From Longitalea arenae (GTDB lineage: Bacteria > Bacteroidota > Bacteroidia > Chitinophagales > Chitinophagaceae): DNA of 64,000 nucleotides. Shown piece by piece: positions 7,233 to 16,197 of the stretch (the stretch's first letter is position 1; each line of letters starts with the position of its first letter). Where the stretch lies: contig NZ_JAFFJX010000002.1 of assembly GCF_016924755.1 (NCBI RefSeq), forward strand, positions 434,001 through 498,000, read 5' to 3'. Below the pieces are notes generated by a model. The model did not search any database and was not told where the DNA came from. It was given only the letters and a program-made list of their open reading frames with translations. The translations under genes and the position numbers were made by a program.

Positions 7233-8522
7233 TTATCGCTTCAAACTCTCACTAGTCACCCTCGTAGGCGTATCCTTCCCTGCCACAATAGAAGTTGAAC
7301 TGATGGCAATGGCTTTGATGATAGCCGCCATATTCTTCATATCGAGCGTTTCAATTTCATCTTCCTGCGTATGATAATATTTTTCGCTATCCATTTTTGA
7401 GGTAGAAATGGTATGCGCAGGCACCCCCAGTCTGGCCAGGGTCGCATTATCGCTTCGGTAAAACAATTGCTGGCTGGGATATGGATCGGGATAAAAAGTA
7501 AAGCCCGTTCCTTTCAGGTTCTTCTCCAGGATCTTGCCCATATCCGTTTTTTCATACCCGGTGATAAATGCCGAGTTGGTGCCCCACTTGCTTTCGGTAC
7601 CGATCATTTCTATATTGAACATAGCCATCACCTGGTCGGGATTGAACTGCTGCGAAAAATAGCTTGATCCAAATCCGCCGCTTTCCTCTGCTGTAAATGC
7701 GGCAAAGATGAGGGTACGTTCATTATTCTTTTGTTTGGCAAAGTAGTTGGCCAGCATGATCACGGCTGTAACACCTGCGGCGTCATCATTAGCGCCATTA
7801 TAAATACTATCGCCGGCCGTATTGGCGCTGCCAACGCCCAGGTGATCATAGTGCCCGGAGAAGATCACGTATTCTTCCTTTTTTGATTTGCCGGGTAAAA
7901 TGCCTACCACATTCTTGAGGGGCATGGTGGCCACCGTTTGTTTAAATTCTATAGCATATTCACCGGCTTCCTGGTTCGACAATACCATCACAATATTTCC
8001 TTTGGAAGCAAACTGCGAACGGCCGCCTCTTTTAATTCTTTCAAAAAGGGGGCGATGCGCCGTATCAACCATCAACAGGTAATCGCCGTCTGTTCGTTGT
8101 AAACGGCCTATTGTAACAGGGAGCGTATCCTTAGCCTGTATTCGAACCTGCTTATAGCCCGATGCCTGGTTCACCGATAATGCTGACTGGGATGAAATAA
8201 CGGCAATGTCTTTGTCGGCAAGCGTTTTGCCGTTCATTGTTCCGCTGGCCGAAACCGGTGCAGTGCGCACCATGGCAAATTCCTGTAAATAGGAATTGTC
8301 TTTTACCGGCTGTATACCTGCTTTTTTAAATTCTGCGGCTATAAAATCGGCGGCTCGGTCAATATCGGGGGTAAATATTTTGCGGCCCCGCATCTCATCT
8401 GAAGCTAATGTTCTTTCAATCCGTTCAACTTCCTGGGCATTGATGATCTTGTCTATAGACTGGCAAAAGGCCGCCTGCTTAACAAGCAGCAAGAGGATAA
8501 AGTAAGAGTAGCGCTTAACCAT
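7233..8522 (-). CDS. Secreted M28-family metallopeptidase
   Basis: A zinc aminopeptidase-like protein with an N-terminal signal peptide (YFILLLLVKQAAFCQ), so periplasmic or exported. The M28 metal ligands are visible in FSGHYDHLG, GANDDAAG, TAEESGGFGS, the Glu/Met segment FNIEMIGTE and the late His of YYHTQEDE. The region between about 70 and 200 may be a protease-associated insert, as in many bacterial members. It has 429 residues. It is the last gene of a minus-strand operon behind a LytTR regulator (20-base gap), so its expression may follow that two-component system (inference). Its peptide substrate is unknown. Confidence 0.88.
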   Translation of the reverse strand: MVKRYSYFILLLLVKQAAFCQSIDKIINAQEVERIERTLASDEMRGRKIFTPDIDRAADFIAAEFKKAGIQPVKDNSYLQEFAMVRTAPVSASGTMNGKTLADKDIAVISSQSALSVNQASGYKQVRIQAKDTLPVTIGRLQRTDGDYLLMVDTAHRPLFERIKRGGRSQFASKGNIVMVLSNQEAGEYAIEFKQTVATMPLKNVVGILPGKSKKEEYVIFSGHYDHLGVGSANTAGDSIYNGANDDAAGVTAVIMLANYFAKQKNNERTLIFAAFTAEESGGFGSSYFSQQFNPDQVMAMFNIEMIGTESKWGTNSAFITGYEKTDMGKILEKNLKGTGFTFYPDPYPSQQLFYRSDNATLARLGVPAHTISTSKMDSEKYYHTQEDEIETLDMKNMAAIIKAIAISSTSIVAGKDTPTRVTSESLKR

Positions 8523-8542
8523 GTGTTTTTTATGAGTAGTGT

Positions 8543-9277
8543 TTATAAGCTCATCATTTCTTTAAATTTCACCGTTTGGCGGCGGCTCACTTCTATCTTT
8601 TCCCCACCTTTCAGTTCCAGCAACAAACCGCCGTTGAAATAGGGTTCAATTTTATCGATCAGCCGCAGGTTCACAATATGTTTACGATTGGCCCTGAAGA
8701 AGGTCTTTTCATCAAGCCTTTCTTCCAGAGCGTTCAGGGACTTTAAAATAAGTGGTTTATTGGGACCAAAATATACTTTGGCATAGTTGCCAACACTTTC
8801 AAACAAGCGGATATCCGACAGCTTTACAAACCAGCAGCGCTCCCCATCTTTTACAAAGACCTGGTCGTTCTCGCTCAGGATGCTGCGGTTAAAGTTCACC
8901 GGCACCATGGGTCCCTGTTCACGTTCTTCCTGCAGGTGTAGTTTCTGAATGGCATCGGCCAGCCGTTTCGGCTCTACCGGCTTCAACAGGTAATCGAGCG
9001 CATTTACTTCAAATGCTTTCAGCGCAAACTCATCGTAGGCCGTGGTAAAAATAACATGGGGCGCCTTATCGAGCTCCGACAACATATCGAAACCGGTTTT
9101 CCCGGGCATACTTATATCAAGAAAGATCAGGTCGGGATTTATGTTCTCTATTTTCTCAACACCTTCACCGGCATTGCTGGCTTCAGCCACCACTTCAATT
9201 TCAGGAAAGTCCATCAACAGTTTCCGCAGTTCAGTTCTGGCCAGCCGTTCGTCATCGATAATTATGGCTTTAATCAT
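8543..9277 (-). CDS. LytTR-family response regulator
   Basis: A 244-residue two-domain regulator. The N-terminal receiver domain (about 1-120) has the acidic pair IDDE, phospho-acceptor Asp54 in LIFLDISMPG, and the conserved Lys in LLKPVEPKR. The C-terminal LytTR DNA-binding domain (about 140-244) shows the typical FRANRKHIVNL and KIEVSRRQTVKF segments. It lies 8 bases downstream of its cognate LytS-type kinase, and the two surely form a pair. Targets cannot be read from sequence; the M28 gene directly downstream and a dyad at 10439-10470 in front of the kinase are candidates. Confidence 0.93.
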   Translation of the reverse strand: MIKAIIIDDERLARTELRKLLMDFPEIEVVAEASNAGEGVEKIENINPDLIFLDISMPGKTGFDMLSELDKAPHVIFTTAYDEFALKAFEVNALDYLLKPVEPKRLADAIQKLHLQEEREQGPMVPVNFNRSILSENDQVFVKDGERCWFVKLSDIRLFESVGNYAKVYFGPNKPLILKSLNALEERLDEKTFFRANRKHIVNLRLIDKIEPYFNGGLLLELKGGEKIEVSRRQTVKFKEMMSL

Positions 9278-9285
9278 AACTGGTA

Positions 9286-10341
9286 TTATTTAATTTCAAC
9301 CGGGATCAATATGCGTGCTTCCACCAGGTCGGATCCCACTTGCTTTATTTCAAAATTCGCTTTTTCGCCAAACAATAATTGCAGCCGGTTCCTCGTACTG
9401 AACAGGCCAAAACCATCACCTTCCTGGATATGCCCGTTCAGGTAACCGGTATTCAGCACCACCAGCTCATGAAAATTCTCTTTAAAATCCGAGATCACTT
9501 TTACCAATCCACCACCGATCTGTTTGCCAATGCCATGTTTAATGGCGTTTTCTACCAGGGTTTGCAGCATCATGGGCGGCACCGGTTGATCTAGGGTATC
9601 TTCATCGATCTGGTATTCTATCTTCAGCCGGTCTTCAAACCGGATATATTCCAGCGCCAGGTAATCTTTTACGATATCAAGTTCTTTCTCAAACGGAACC
9701 GTTTCCACTTTTTCTGCCTGCATGCTGCTGCGCAGAATATTGCTGAGCTCTGTTATGGCATTGCGCGCGCGGTTGGGGTTCTCATCGATCAAAGCCCGGA
9801 TGCTGTTAAGCGCATTAAAAATAAAATGCGGATTGATATGCGCCTTGATGGTCTTCAGCTCCAGTTCTTTTACCAATGACTCCAGGCGGATCTTATCCAA
9901 TTGCGCCTGCCGCGTTTTTAAAATGTAGTGATATGCAAAGTAGATGAGGTTCCAGATCAAAATGAAGGTAAAGCAGCCCATGGATGCCCGCATGATCTTG
10001 TTGAACAAGGTAAGCGATCGCTGCCGCTCTGCTTCAATTCTCAGTACCTGCTCCATAGTAGCGCCGATAGTAGCATAGATAAGCGAGAACAGGATAGAAA
10101 TAAAGAATATATAAAACACCTGTTCATTCACCGGCTTATCCACAAACTTATATCGCTGTATAAAGAACCGCATCACATGGGTGACCAGGAATCCGATCAC
10201 CGCCTCGGCCACCAATACATGGTAGAACCATTCGGTTTCCCGGGTACGCAGGGTAAGATAGAAAAAGATATACACCAGTATAAAGGCGCTCCAGCCTACA
10301 AACTGGCATAGCCAGTAATATGGAATTCTCTGCTTTATCAT
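9286..10341 (-). CDS. LytS/YehU-type sensor histidine kinase
   Basis: An inner-membrane kinase of about 351 residues. Four hydrophobic segments occupy roughly the first 140 residues, then a short coiled linker, then the His_kinase domain with the phospho-acceptor His172 in HINPHFIFNALNS, and a C-terminal ATPase domain with VENAIKHG and GFGLFSTRNRL. The start is taken as ATG 10341 (MIKQRIPYYW); a TTG ten codons upstream is possible. No extracellular sensor domain is visible, which is usual for this class in Bacteroidota. It is the first gene of an operon with the LytTR regulator and an M28 peptidase. Confidence 0.9.
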   Translation of the reverse strand: MIKQRIPYYWLCQFVGWSAFILVYIFFYLTLRTRETEWFYHVLVAEAVIGFLVTHVMRFFIQRYKFVDKPVNEQVFYIFFISILFSLIYATIGATMEQVLRIEAERQRSLTLFNKIMRASMGCFTFILIWNLIYFAYHYILKTRQAQLDKIRLESLVKELELKTIKAHINPHFIFNALNSIRALIDENPNRARNAITELSNILRSSMQAEKVETVPFEKELDIVKDYLALEYIRFEDRLKIEYQIDEDTLDQPVPPMMLQTLVENAIKHGIGKQIGGGLVKVISDFKENFHELVVLNTGYLNGHIQEGDGFGLFSTRNRLQLLFGEKANFEIKQVGSDLVEARILIPVEIK

Positions 10342-10431
10342 ACGCGTTGGAACTGTAACAAATCTAGGCAATTAGCCCGCTCTGGTTCTGTAAATTGGAT
10401 ATGTGGCCGAATAAATAGGTTAAAGGCAGTA

Positions 10432-10470
10432 CAAAGTAGGAAAATTGTCAGGAACTGACAGGTATTTTCC
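10432..10470 (-). promoter_or_regulatory. Dyad operator candidate and -7-like element for the kinase operon
   Basis: GGAAAAT-TGTCAG (10439-10451), GAA, CTGACA (10455-10460), GGT, ATTTTCC (10464-10470) forms a near-perfect dyad. Next to it the minus strand reads TACTTTG (10432-10438), a one-base-short form of TAnnTTTG. A factor bound to the dyad would cover the -33 region of the kinase operon. Confidence 0.4.
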
Positions 10471-10552
10471 ATACAAAAGCAGATCGTTGAACCCGGCATG
10501 CTTTTTATTCTGTTAAAATGTTCCCTTTATTAGGGCTCATGATTTAAAGCTG

Positions 10553-10560
10553 TATTTTTG
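10553..10560 (+). promoter_or_regulatory. dxs promoter -7 element (TATTTTTG)
   Basis: This is an exact match to the Bacteroidota -7 consensus TAnnTTTG, 20 bases before the dxs ATG, and gives a very short leader. A -33 TTTG is not clear. Confidence 0.55.
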
Positions 10561-10580
10561 TCGATAAATTTCAAACTAAC

Positions 10581-12512
10581 ATGGACATCACGCCCGGCCC
10601 CCTGTTGACTACCATTAATTCCCCGGCCGATCTTAAACAATTGAGCAGAGAGCAGTTACATCAGGTCTGCGATGAATTGCGGCAATATATCATCGATGTG
10701 GTCAGTGTGCATGGAGGTCATTTTGCAGCCAGCCTGGGTGTGGTAGAATTAACCGTAGCATTACACTATAGTTACAATACCCCGTACGATCAACTCGTAT
10801 GGGATGTAGGTCATCAGGCGTACGGCCATAAGATCCTCACCGGCCGTCGCGACGCATTTCATACGAACCGCAAATACGGTGGCATCAGCGGCTTTCCCAA
10901 GCGCAGTGAAAGTGAATACGATACTTTTGGAGTAGGTCATTCTTCCACCTCTATCTCCGCCGCCTTGGGTATGGCCATGGCTGCCAAATACAAGGGTGAG
11001 AACCGCAAATCGGTGGCGGTTATCGGCGATGGCGCTTTAACTGCCGGCCTTGCTTTCGAGGGAATGAACCATGCAGGGGTAGCCGATTCAGACATCCTGA
11101 TTATCCTGAACGATAACTGCATGAGCATCGACCCAAATGTGGGTGCGCTGAAAGAATATCTCACCGATATCACTACCTCTCATACCTATAACCGGCTGAA
11201 GGATGATATCTGGAAAGCCCTGGGAAAATTACCAGTTGGGAAAAACTTTACCCGGGAAATGGCCAGCAAACTCGAGCATAGCATCAAAGGCTTTATCAAC
11301 AAAAGCAGTAACCTGTTTGAAGCTTTAAAGCTCCGTTACTTCGGCCCTATCGACGGGAATAATATCACCAAACTGGTTGATACCTTGCAGGACCTGCAAA
11401 AGATTCCCGGTCCCAAATTACTGCATGTACTTACGGTGAAAGGAAAGGGTTATGCCCTGGCTGAAAAGGAACAAACCCTGTGGCATGCGCCCGGTTTGTT
11501 CGACAAGATCACCGGTGAAATTTATAAAAAGAAATACGATACCCCGCAACCGCCCAAATACCAGGATGTATTTGGTCATACCATCATTGAGCTGGCCGAA
11601 AAGAACGACAAGATCTTTGGCGTAACACCTGCCATGCCGTCCGGTTCTTCGCTCAAGTTCATGATGGATAAAATGCCCGACCGCGCTTTTGACGTAGGCA
11701 TCTGCGAACAACATGCCGTTACGCTCAGCGCTGGTATGGCTACCCAGGGAATGCGGGTGTTCTGTAATATCTATTCTTCCTTTATGCAACGCGCCTACGA
11801 CCAGGTAGTGCATGATGTAGCTATTCAAAAGCTGCCTGTAGTGCTCGTGCTCGACCGGGCCGGCCTGGTTGGCGAAGATGGACCAACCCATCATGGCGCC
11901 TACGATATTGCCTACATGCGTTGTATTCCGAATATAATCATCAGCGCTCCCATGAACGAGAGCGAACTGCGCAACCTGATGTATACCGCCCAGCTCGACA
12001 GCATGGAGTATCCTTTTGTGATCCGCTATCCGCGTGGCCAGGGTGTACTTCCCGAATGGCGCACACCATTCGAAGAGATTCCTATTGGTAAAGGCAGAAA
12101 GCTGAAAGACGGTCAGGATATCGCTATTCTTACTATCGGCCATCCCGGCAATTTCGCCACAGTAGCTATCCGTGAATTGAAAATGGCCGGCCTGAACCCG
12201 GCGCATTATGATCTGCGTTTTGTTAAACCGCTCGATGAAGCTTTATTACATGAAGTGTTCAGTAAGTTTGACAAAGTGGTTACCGTGGAAGATGGAACGG
12301 TTACCGGCGGATTCGGCAGTGCTATCCTCGAGTTCATGGTGCAACACAACTACAAAGCCGAAGTAAAGATCCTGGGTATTCCCGATGAGATCGTGGAGCA
12401 TGGCACCCCAAAAGAATTGTACCGTGAATGCGGCTACGATGCGCAGGCTATCAGAGAAACAGTGCTTGCAATGATGAAAGACAAGGTTACGGTAAATCAG
12501 TTGTTGGGATAA
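10581..12512 (+). CDS. dxs: 1-deoxy-D-xylulose-5-phosphate synthase
   Basis: A thiamine-diphosphate enzyme that condenses pyruvate and glyceraldehyde 3-phosphate, the first step of the MEP isoprenoid pathway. It has 643 residues, normal length. The conserved DVGHQAYGHKILTGR and GISGFPKRSES segments, the cofactor motif GDGALTAGLAFEGMNHAG with the following LNDN, and the transketolase-like pyrimidine and C-terminal domains (CEQHAVTLSAGMA, RYPRGQG) are all present. The start follows a -7 element by 20 bases. It is divergent from the kinase operon, and a family A array pair follows its stop. Confidence 0.96.
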   Translation: MDITPGPLLTTINSPADLKQLSREQLHQVCDELRQYIIDVVSVHGGHFAASLGVVELTVALHYSYNTPYDQLVWDVGHQAYGHKILTGRRDAFHTNRKYGGISGFPKRSESEYDTFGVGHSSTSISAALGMAMAAKYKGENRKSVAVIGDGALTAGLAFEGMNHAGVADSDILIILNDNCMSIDPNVGALKEYLTDITTSHTYNRLKDDIWKALGKLPVGKNFTREMASKLEHSIKGFINKSSNLFEALKLRYFGPIDGNNITKLVDTLQDLQKIPGPKLLHVLTVKGKGYALAEKEQTLWHAPGLFDKITGEIYKKKYDTPQPPKYQDVFGHTIIELAEKNDKIFGVTPAMPSGSSLKFMMDKMPDRAFDVGICEQHAVTLSAGMATQGMRVFCNIYSSFMQRAYDQVVHDVAIQKLPVVLVLDRAGLVGEDGPTHHGAYDIAYMRCIPNIIISAPMNESELRNLMYTAQLDSMEYPFVIRYPRGQGVLPEWRTPFEEIPIGKGRKLKDGQDIAILTIGHPGNFATVAIRELKMAGLNPAHYDLRFVKPLDEALLHEVFSKFDKVVTVEDGTVTGGFGSAILEFMVQHNYKAEVKILGIPDEIVEHGTPKELYRECGYDAQAIRETVLAMMKDKVTVNQLLG

Positions 12513-12514
12513 AC

Positions 12515-12595
12515 CGGTCGCCGGTTACCAGTCGCCGGTTACAGGTTGCAGGGAAGTTCTATTGGCGTTGCCGTGTAACCTGAACCTGTAACCTC
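12515..12595. repeat. Convergent family A array pair after dxs
   Basis: The left arm 12515-12552 (CCGGTCGCCGGTTACCAG and on) begins two bases after the stop. The right arm 12572-12595 (TGTAACCTGAACCTGTAACC) is inverted. The spacer is about 20 bases. The rest of the spacer to the next gene (to 12729) holds only a weak hairpin (AGCCT-ATCA-AGGCT, near 12683). Confidence 0.7.
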
Positions 12596-12729
12596 TGATA
12601 TTTTCTTAGAGTATTCAGGGTCCTTACGCTTGCCATATTGCCATTTGCATTCCCCTGTAAATTGTGCCTGTAACGCTTTTTTAGCCTATCAAGGCTTTAC
12701 TTTTACCATATTGTCTGTTGATTAGCTGA

Positions 12730-13554
12730 TTACAGTACCGAACTAGGTTGTCTGTCGGGATCATCATCGGGATTGATAGGCGGCTGATTGGGATCGATAT
12801 CCTGCTCCCAGTTCTCATTCCACTCAACCAGGAAGTTATTACGGCCTTCACCCACCATAATGGTCATGTACTTCATCTGGATCAGTTCCAGCACAGAAAG
12901 GAATATAAAGATGGCGTGAATGCGGTCCTGGCAGATATCAAACACTTTTTCGAACGACATTACCTTCTCTTTCTTCACCGTTTCCAGGGCATACTGGCGG
13001 CTTTCCTCCATGGTATAGTTGTATTTCACAACCGTATGCACCGGCTTTACGTTCCGCTGTTCAACACGCTTCATTACCCTTTCAAATGTTTTCATCAATT
13101 TGAAAAGGGTAATGGTTTGAATTTCAGTTCCTTCTCCACTTTCTTCGCCGATCTGGGAAATTTCCTTCGCCAGGTTGCCGCGGCGTACCATCAGCATCCG
13201 CATGGCCTCCATTTCAGCCATTTTTGCGGAAGCTTCCTTAAAGCGCTTGTATTCAAGGATCTTGTCAACCAGTTCCTGGCGGGGATCGATCTCATTGCCC
13301 TGTGCATCCAGCTCTTTACGGGGAAGCAACATCCTGGCCTTGATGCGCATCAGGGTAGAAACGAAGAGGATGAACTCGCTCGAAAGCTCGATGTTCAACT
13401 GTTCCTGCTGATGAATATAATCAAGGAAATCCTTAATGATACTGCTGATAGGAATATTATAAATATCCAGTTCGTCCCGCTCAATGAAGAACAGTAACAG
13501 GTCGAACGGACCTTCAAACTGCGGTAACTTGATCTGATACGAGGGTTGATTCAC
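12730..13554 (-). CDS. scpA: Segregation and condensation protein A (ScpA)
   Basis: The kleisin subunit of the bacterial SMC condensin. It bridges the SMC heads and binds ScpB. The N-terminus has the family hallmark IKLPQFEGPFDLLLFFIERDELDIYN-like segment, a mainly helical middle (ELSSEFILFVSTLMRIKARMLLP), and a C-terminal winged-helix region. The GTG at 13554 (VNQPSYQIKLP) is chosen as start because family homology begins there; an upstream TTG at 13593 would add 13 residues. The protein has 274 residues. It stands alone on the minus strand, and scpB is not in the window. Confidence 0.9.
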   Translation of the reverse strand: MNQPSYQIKLPQFEGPFDLLLFFIERDELDIYNIPISSIIKDFLDYIHQQEQLNIELSSEFILFVSTLMRIKARMLLPRKELDAQGNEIDPRQELVDKILEYKRFKEASAKMAEMEAMRMLMVRRGNLAKEISQIGEESGEGTEIQTITLFKLMKTFERVMKRVEQRNVKPVHTVVKYNYTMEESRQYALETVKKEKVMSFEKVFDICQDRIHAIFIFLSVLELIQMKYMTIMVGEGRNNFLVEWNENWEQDIDPNQPPINPDDDPDRQPSSVL

Positions 13555-13679
13555 GTGCTTCTGTTTTTTCAATATCCCAATGGGAGCCAACAAACCTACG
13601 CCAAAAAAACAATTGCAGGAAATTAGCGGAAGCGCCCGGCCGATATTGTATATAAGTTGTGAAAAGGATGATGATTTTG

Positions 13680-13780
13680 TTACCAGTTACCGGTTGCCAG
13701 GTACCTGGGCTTGAATTTCGATCATTCTTCCCATTGCAGCGTCTTAAAATTTGTAGCTCGGTGACCGGAAACCGGCAACT
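13680..13780. repeat. Convergent family A array pair upstream of scpA
   Basis: The left arm 13680-13709 (TTACCAGTTACCGGTTGCC) and the inverted right arm 13758-13780 (GTGACCGGAAACCGGCAAC) flank a spacer of about 48 bases. It lies between the DUF3078 gene stop and the scpA start, both minus strand. Confidence 0.7.
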
Positions 13781-13856
13781 GACGAACAGTTTCACGATGC
13801 CCTCAATAGCTATCAACCTGATTCACAATCCCATATAGGCTTTCATAATCACAGCT

Positions 13857-14789
13857 TTAGAACTTTCGCTGGTAACCGATGCCGATAAACTGCCTTACCT
13901 GCAGCCTGGGGGCATTCTTCTCTTTCCCAAAGGTCCTTACATCGTCGTCGTAAATAAGATCGGCTCCCAAATTAAAAGAGAAGCCCTTGTACACATTCAT
14001 GCTTAACAGGTTGGTCATGAACAGGTCGATGTTCTGCGGATTGTGTTTATAGTTAGAGAAGAGGTCGAGCTTGGCTTTATAGGTCAAATTCTTGATGATC
14101 TCCCTGTTAACGGTGGCGGTTAAATAAGCACCGATCTCATTGCGGGAAGTGCGGCCGGTGTCTACCCCATAAGCGCCTTTGGCAGATAAACTATCATCAC
14201 GCACAATGACCCAGCGGCTGGTGATGGGCGAAAGGAATAAAGAGAAGGTAGGACTCGGCTTCCAGTCCATACCCAGCGCTACGATCACGTAAGCCGGGGC
14301 CAGGAAGGTTGACTGTTTTATTCTGGTAGTATCATTGGGATAGGTATATCCTTCGGTGAACTGTGAACGAAAGTTAAACAGTCCGGTCAGGTACATATGG
14401 TCGAACAACTGGCAGCCATATTTGGAGATAATATCGAGCCGGTCATTCGTTTTGCGGGTACCCAGTGAAGTAGAATTGATATAACCCAATTCCATGTCAA
14501 TACTGTTATCCCAGGAATGAATGCCTTTTTTATAAAATGCATAAAGACTTAATAATCCATTTGCGTTGAAAGAGAACTGGTCGCCACCGGCCGCCCAGTT
14601 CGAGAGCGAGGTTTGGCCCACCGTACCATTGAACATGCCGCCTGTTTTCCAGGTTTTAGCCACCGTGTCCTTATCGTCCTTTGTTATTGATTTTCCCGAT
14701 TCCTTTCTTAATTCCTGAACCGTCTTGTCCTGTGCTACACTAATAATTGTAAGAAATACAAAAGCCACGGCGAACGCCACCTGTTTCAT
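13857..14789 (-). CDS. DUF3078 family outer-membrane protein
   Basis: A 310-residue protein with a signal peptide (VAFAVAFVFLTIISVAQ). After a charged linker it shows the DUF3078 pattern: TWKTGGMFNGTVGQTSLSNW, then many alternating aromatic/polar strands, and a final GIGYQRKF ending in Phe, as in outer-membrane barrels. It is therefore probably a small beta-barrel in the outer membrane. The function of DUF3078 proteins is not known to me. It is transcribed separately from mscL upstream, since a minus-strand terminator separates them. Confidence 0.85.
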   Translation of the reverse strand: MKQVAFAVAFVFLTIISVAQDKTVQELRKESGKSITKDDKDTVAKTWKTGGMFNGTVGQTSLSNWAAGGDQFSFNANGLLSLYAFYKKGIHSWDNSIDMELGYINSTSLGTRKTNDRLDIISKYGCQLFDHMYLTGLFNFRSQFTEGYTYPNDTTRIKQSTFLAPAYVIVALGMDWKPSPTFSLFLSPITSRWVIVRDDSLSAKGAYGVDTGRTSRNEIGAYLTATVNREIIKNLTYKAKLDLFSNYKHNPQNIDLFMTNLLSMNVYKGFSFNLGADLIYDDDVRTFGKEKNAPRLQVRQFIGIGYQRKF

Positions 14790-14811
14790 ATGATAATTTA
14801 TAGATTAAAAA

Positions 14812-14842
14812 AAGGCATTTTGAGGATAGTTCAAAATGCCTT
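14812..14842 (-). terminator. Intrinsic terminator after mscL
   Basis: AAGGCATTTTGA (14812-14823) and TCAAAATGCCTT (14831-14842) form a 12-bp perfect stem. Read on the minus strand it is followed by a run of seven or more T, so it ends mscL transcription before the DUF3078 gene. Confidence 0.8.
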
Positions 14843-14876
14843 GCAAATATAAAACGCAGGTGGAACTTATTATAAG

Positions 14877-15248
14877 CTATTTCCTTAATGAATCGCGTAT
14901 TTCGCGTAACAATATGATCTCTTCCGGTGTAACCGGGGCAACAGCTTCTTCTTTGCGCTTAAAGCGGTTTATACCTTTTACAATTAGAAATAAAATGAAT
15001 GCAACTATTAAAAAGTTGATCACGGCAGAAAGGAATACACCCGCTTTAACGGTTCCAAAGATCACCAGTTTATCCAGGTCTTTGAGATTGGTCGCCTCAA
15101 GCGCTGGTTTCAATAAGAGCGGTGTAATTACATCATCAACAAGCGAACTAACAATTTTGCTGAATGCCGCGCCAATGATAACACCAATGGCCAGGTCAAC
15201 CACGTTGCCCTTCATGGCAAATTCCCTGAATTCTTTTATCATTCCCAT
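14877..15248 (-). CDS. mscL: Large-conductance mechanosensitive channel
   Basis: A homopentameric inner-membrane channel that opens under membrane tension and protects against osmotic downshock. At 123 residues it is typical. The N-terminal helix and TM1 carry the family pattern [24 protein letters not shown], followed by a periplasmic loop, TM2 ([12 protein letters not shown]) and a cytoplasmic C-terminal helix. The start MGMIKEF at 15248 is used; the second Met is also possible. It is a single-gene unit with its own terminator. Confidence 0.96.
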   Translation of the reverse strand: MGMIKEFREFAMKGNVVDLAIGVIIGAAFSKIVSSLVDDVITPLLLKPALEATNLKDLDKLVIFGTVKAGVFLSAVINFLIVAFILFLIVKGINRFKRKEEAVAPVTPEEIILLREIRDSLRK

Positions 15249-15381
15249 AATGAATAGTTTTAGTTATTAATGATATTTACCACGCTAAACGCAAAACGCA
15301 TTCATGTTATGCGGTCAGCGTTCAATCAACTAATATATTAATTTTTTACATCAATGGCCGCAAACATATAACAATTGCCTG

Positions 15382-16131
15382 TTACCCTTTCTTTAATCCG
15401 GGGTATTGCATATCCAGCTTCGATAAGGCTTTATGGAGCGTATCTGCAATTACATATTCCTTATACCAGTTCTGATCAGCGGGCACTATGGTCCAGGGCA
15501 CATCATTACAATGCGCGAAACAATCATCATAGGCTGCCATGTAATGATCCCACAACCTGGCTTCCTCAAAATCCTTTTCATTGTATTTCCATTGTTTTGA
15601 TGGATTGTGAATTCGTTCCTGCAAGCGCTCCTGTTGTTCTTCCGGAGAGATATGCAAATAGAATTTCAATATGGTGGTATTGTTATGCTCCTGCAATAAC
15701 TGCTCAAAGGCATTGATGGCCTTCATCCGCTTTTTGACGGTCTTTTCGTCTATCCATTTATGTACACGGGTAACCAGCACATCTTCATAATGCGAGCGGT
15801 TGAAGATCTGAATAACGCCTTTTGGCGGCGCGGCTGCATGTATGCGCCATAAAAAATCATGGCTTAATTCCAGGTCTGTAGGCACTTTGAACGATTGCAC
15901 GCGTACGCCCTGCGGATTCAGGGTTCCAAAAACTTTCCGGATGGTACTGTCCTTACCACTGGCATCCATACCCTGCAATACGACCAGTACCGAGTGTTTC
16001 GATTCTGCAAATAACAAATTCTGTAACTCATCTAGCTGCGACAGTATTGCCGCTGTTTTCAGCTTTGTTTCTTCCTTGTTCCAATCTTTGGGCGCCCGGG
16101 TGCTGACTTCTTTCAATTTGATCGTTGCCAT
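15382..16131 (-). CDS. ppk2: Polyphosphate kinase 2 family phosphotransferase
   Basis: It transfers phosphate between polyphosphate and nucleotides. The Walker A motif is GMDASGKDSTIRK, the lid/Walker B region FNRSHYEDVLV, and the single domain of 249 residues is that of PPK2 proteins. In the family, single-domain members act on ADP, AMP or both, and the sequence alone does not tell me which class this is. It is monocistronic, divergent from the EamA exporter. Confidence 0.9.
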   Translation of the reverse strand: MATIKLKEVSTRAPKDWNKEETKLKTAAILSQLDELQNLLFAESKHSVLVVLQGMDASGKDSTIRKVFGTLNPQGVRVQSFKVPTDLELSHDFLWRIHAAAPPKGVIQIFNRSHYEDVLVTRVHKWIDEKTVKKRMKAINAFEQLLQEHNNTTILKFYLHISPEEQQERLQERIHNPSKQWKYNEKDFEEARLWDHYMAAYDDCFAHCNDVPWTIVPADQNWYKEYVIADTLHKALSKLDMQYPGLKKG

Positions 16132-16197
16132 GAGAATATGTTTCGTTTAATTTATTACATTTCGAAGTTATTACCTGATTTTTGAGCAAATTTTTAC

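Noticed and set aside
11418-12206. 262-codon frame antisense to dxs
   Set aside because: It lies wholly inside dxs and has no start context or family motifs.
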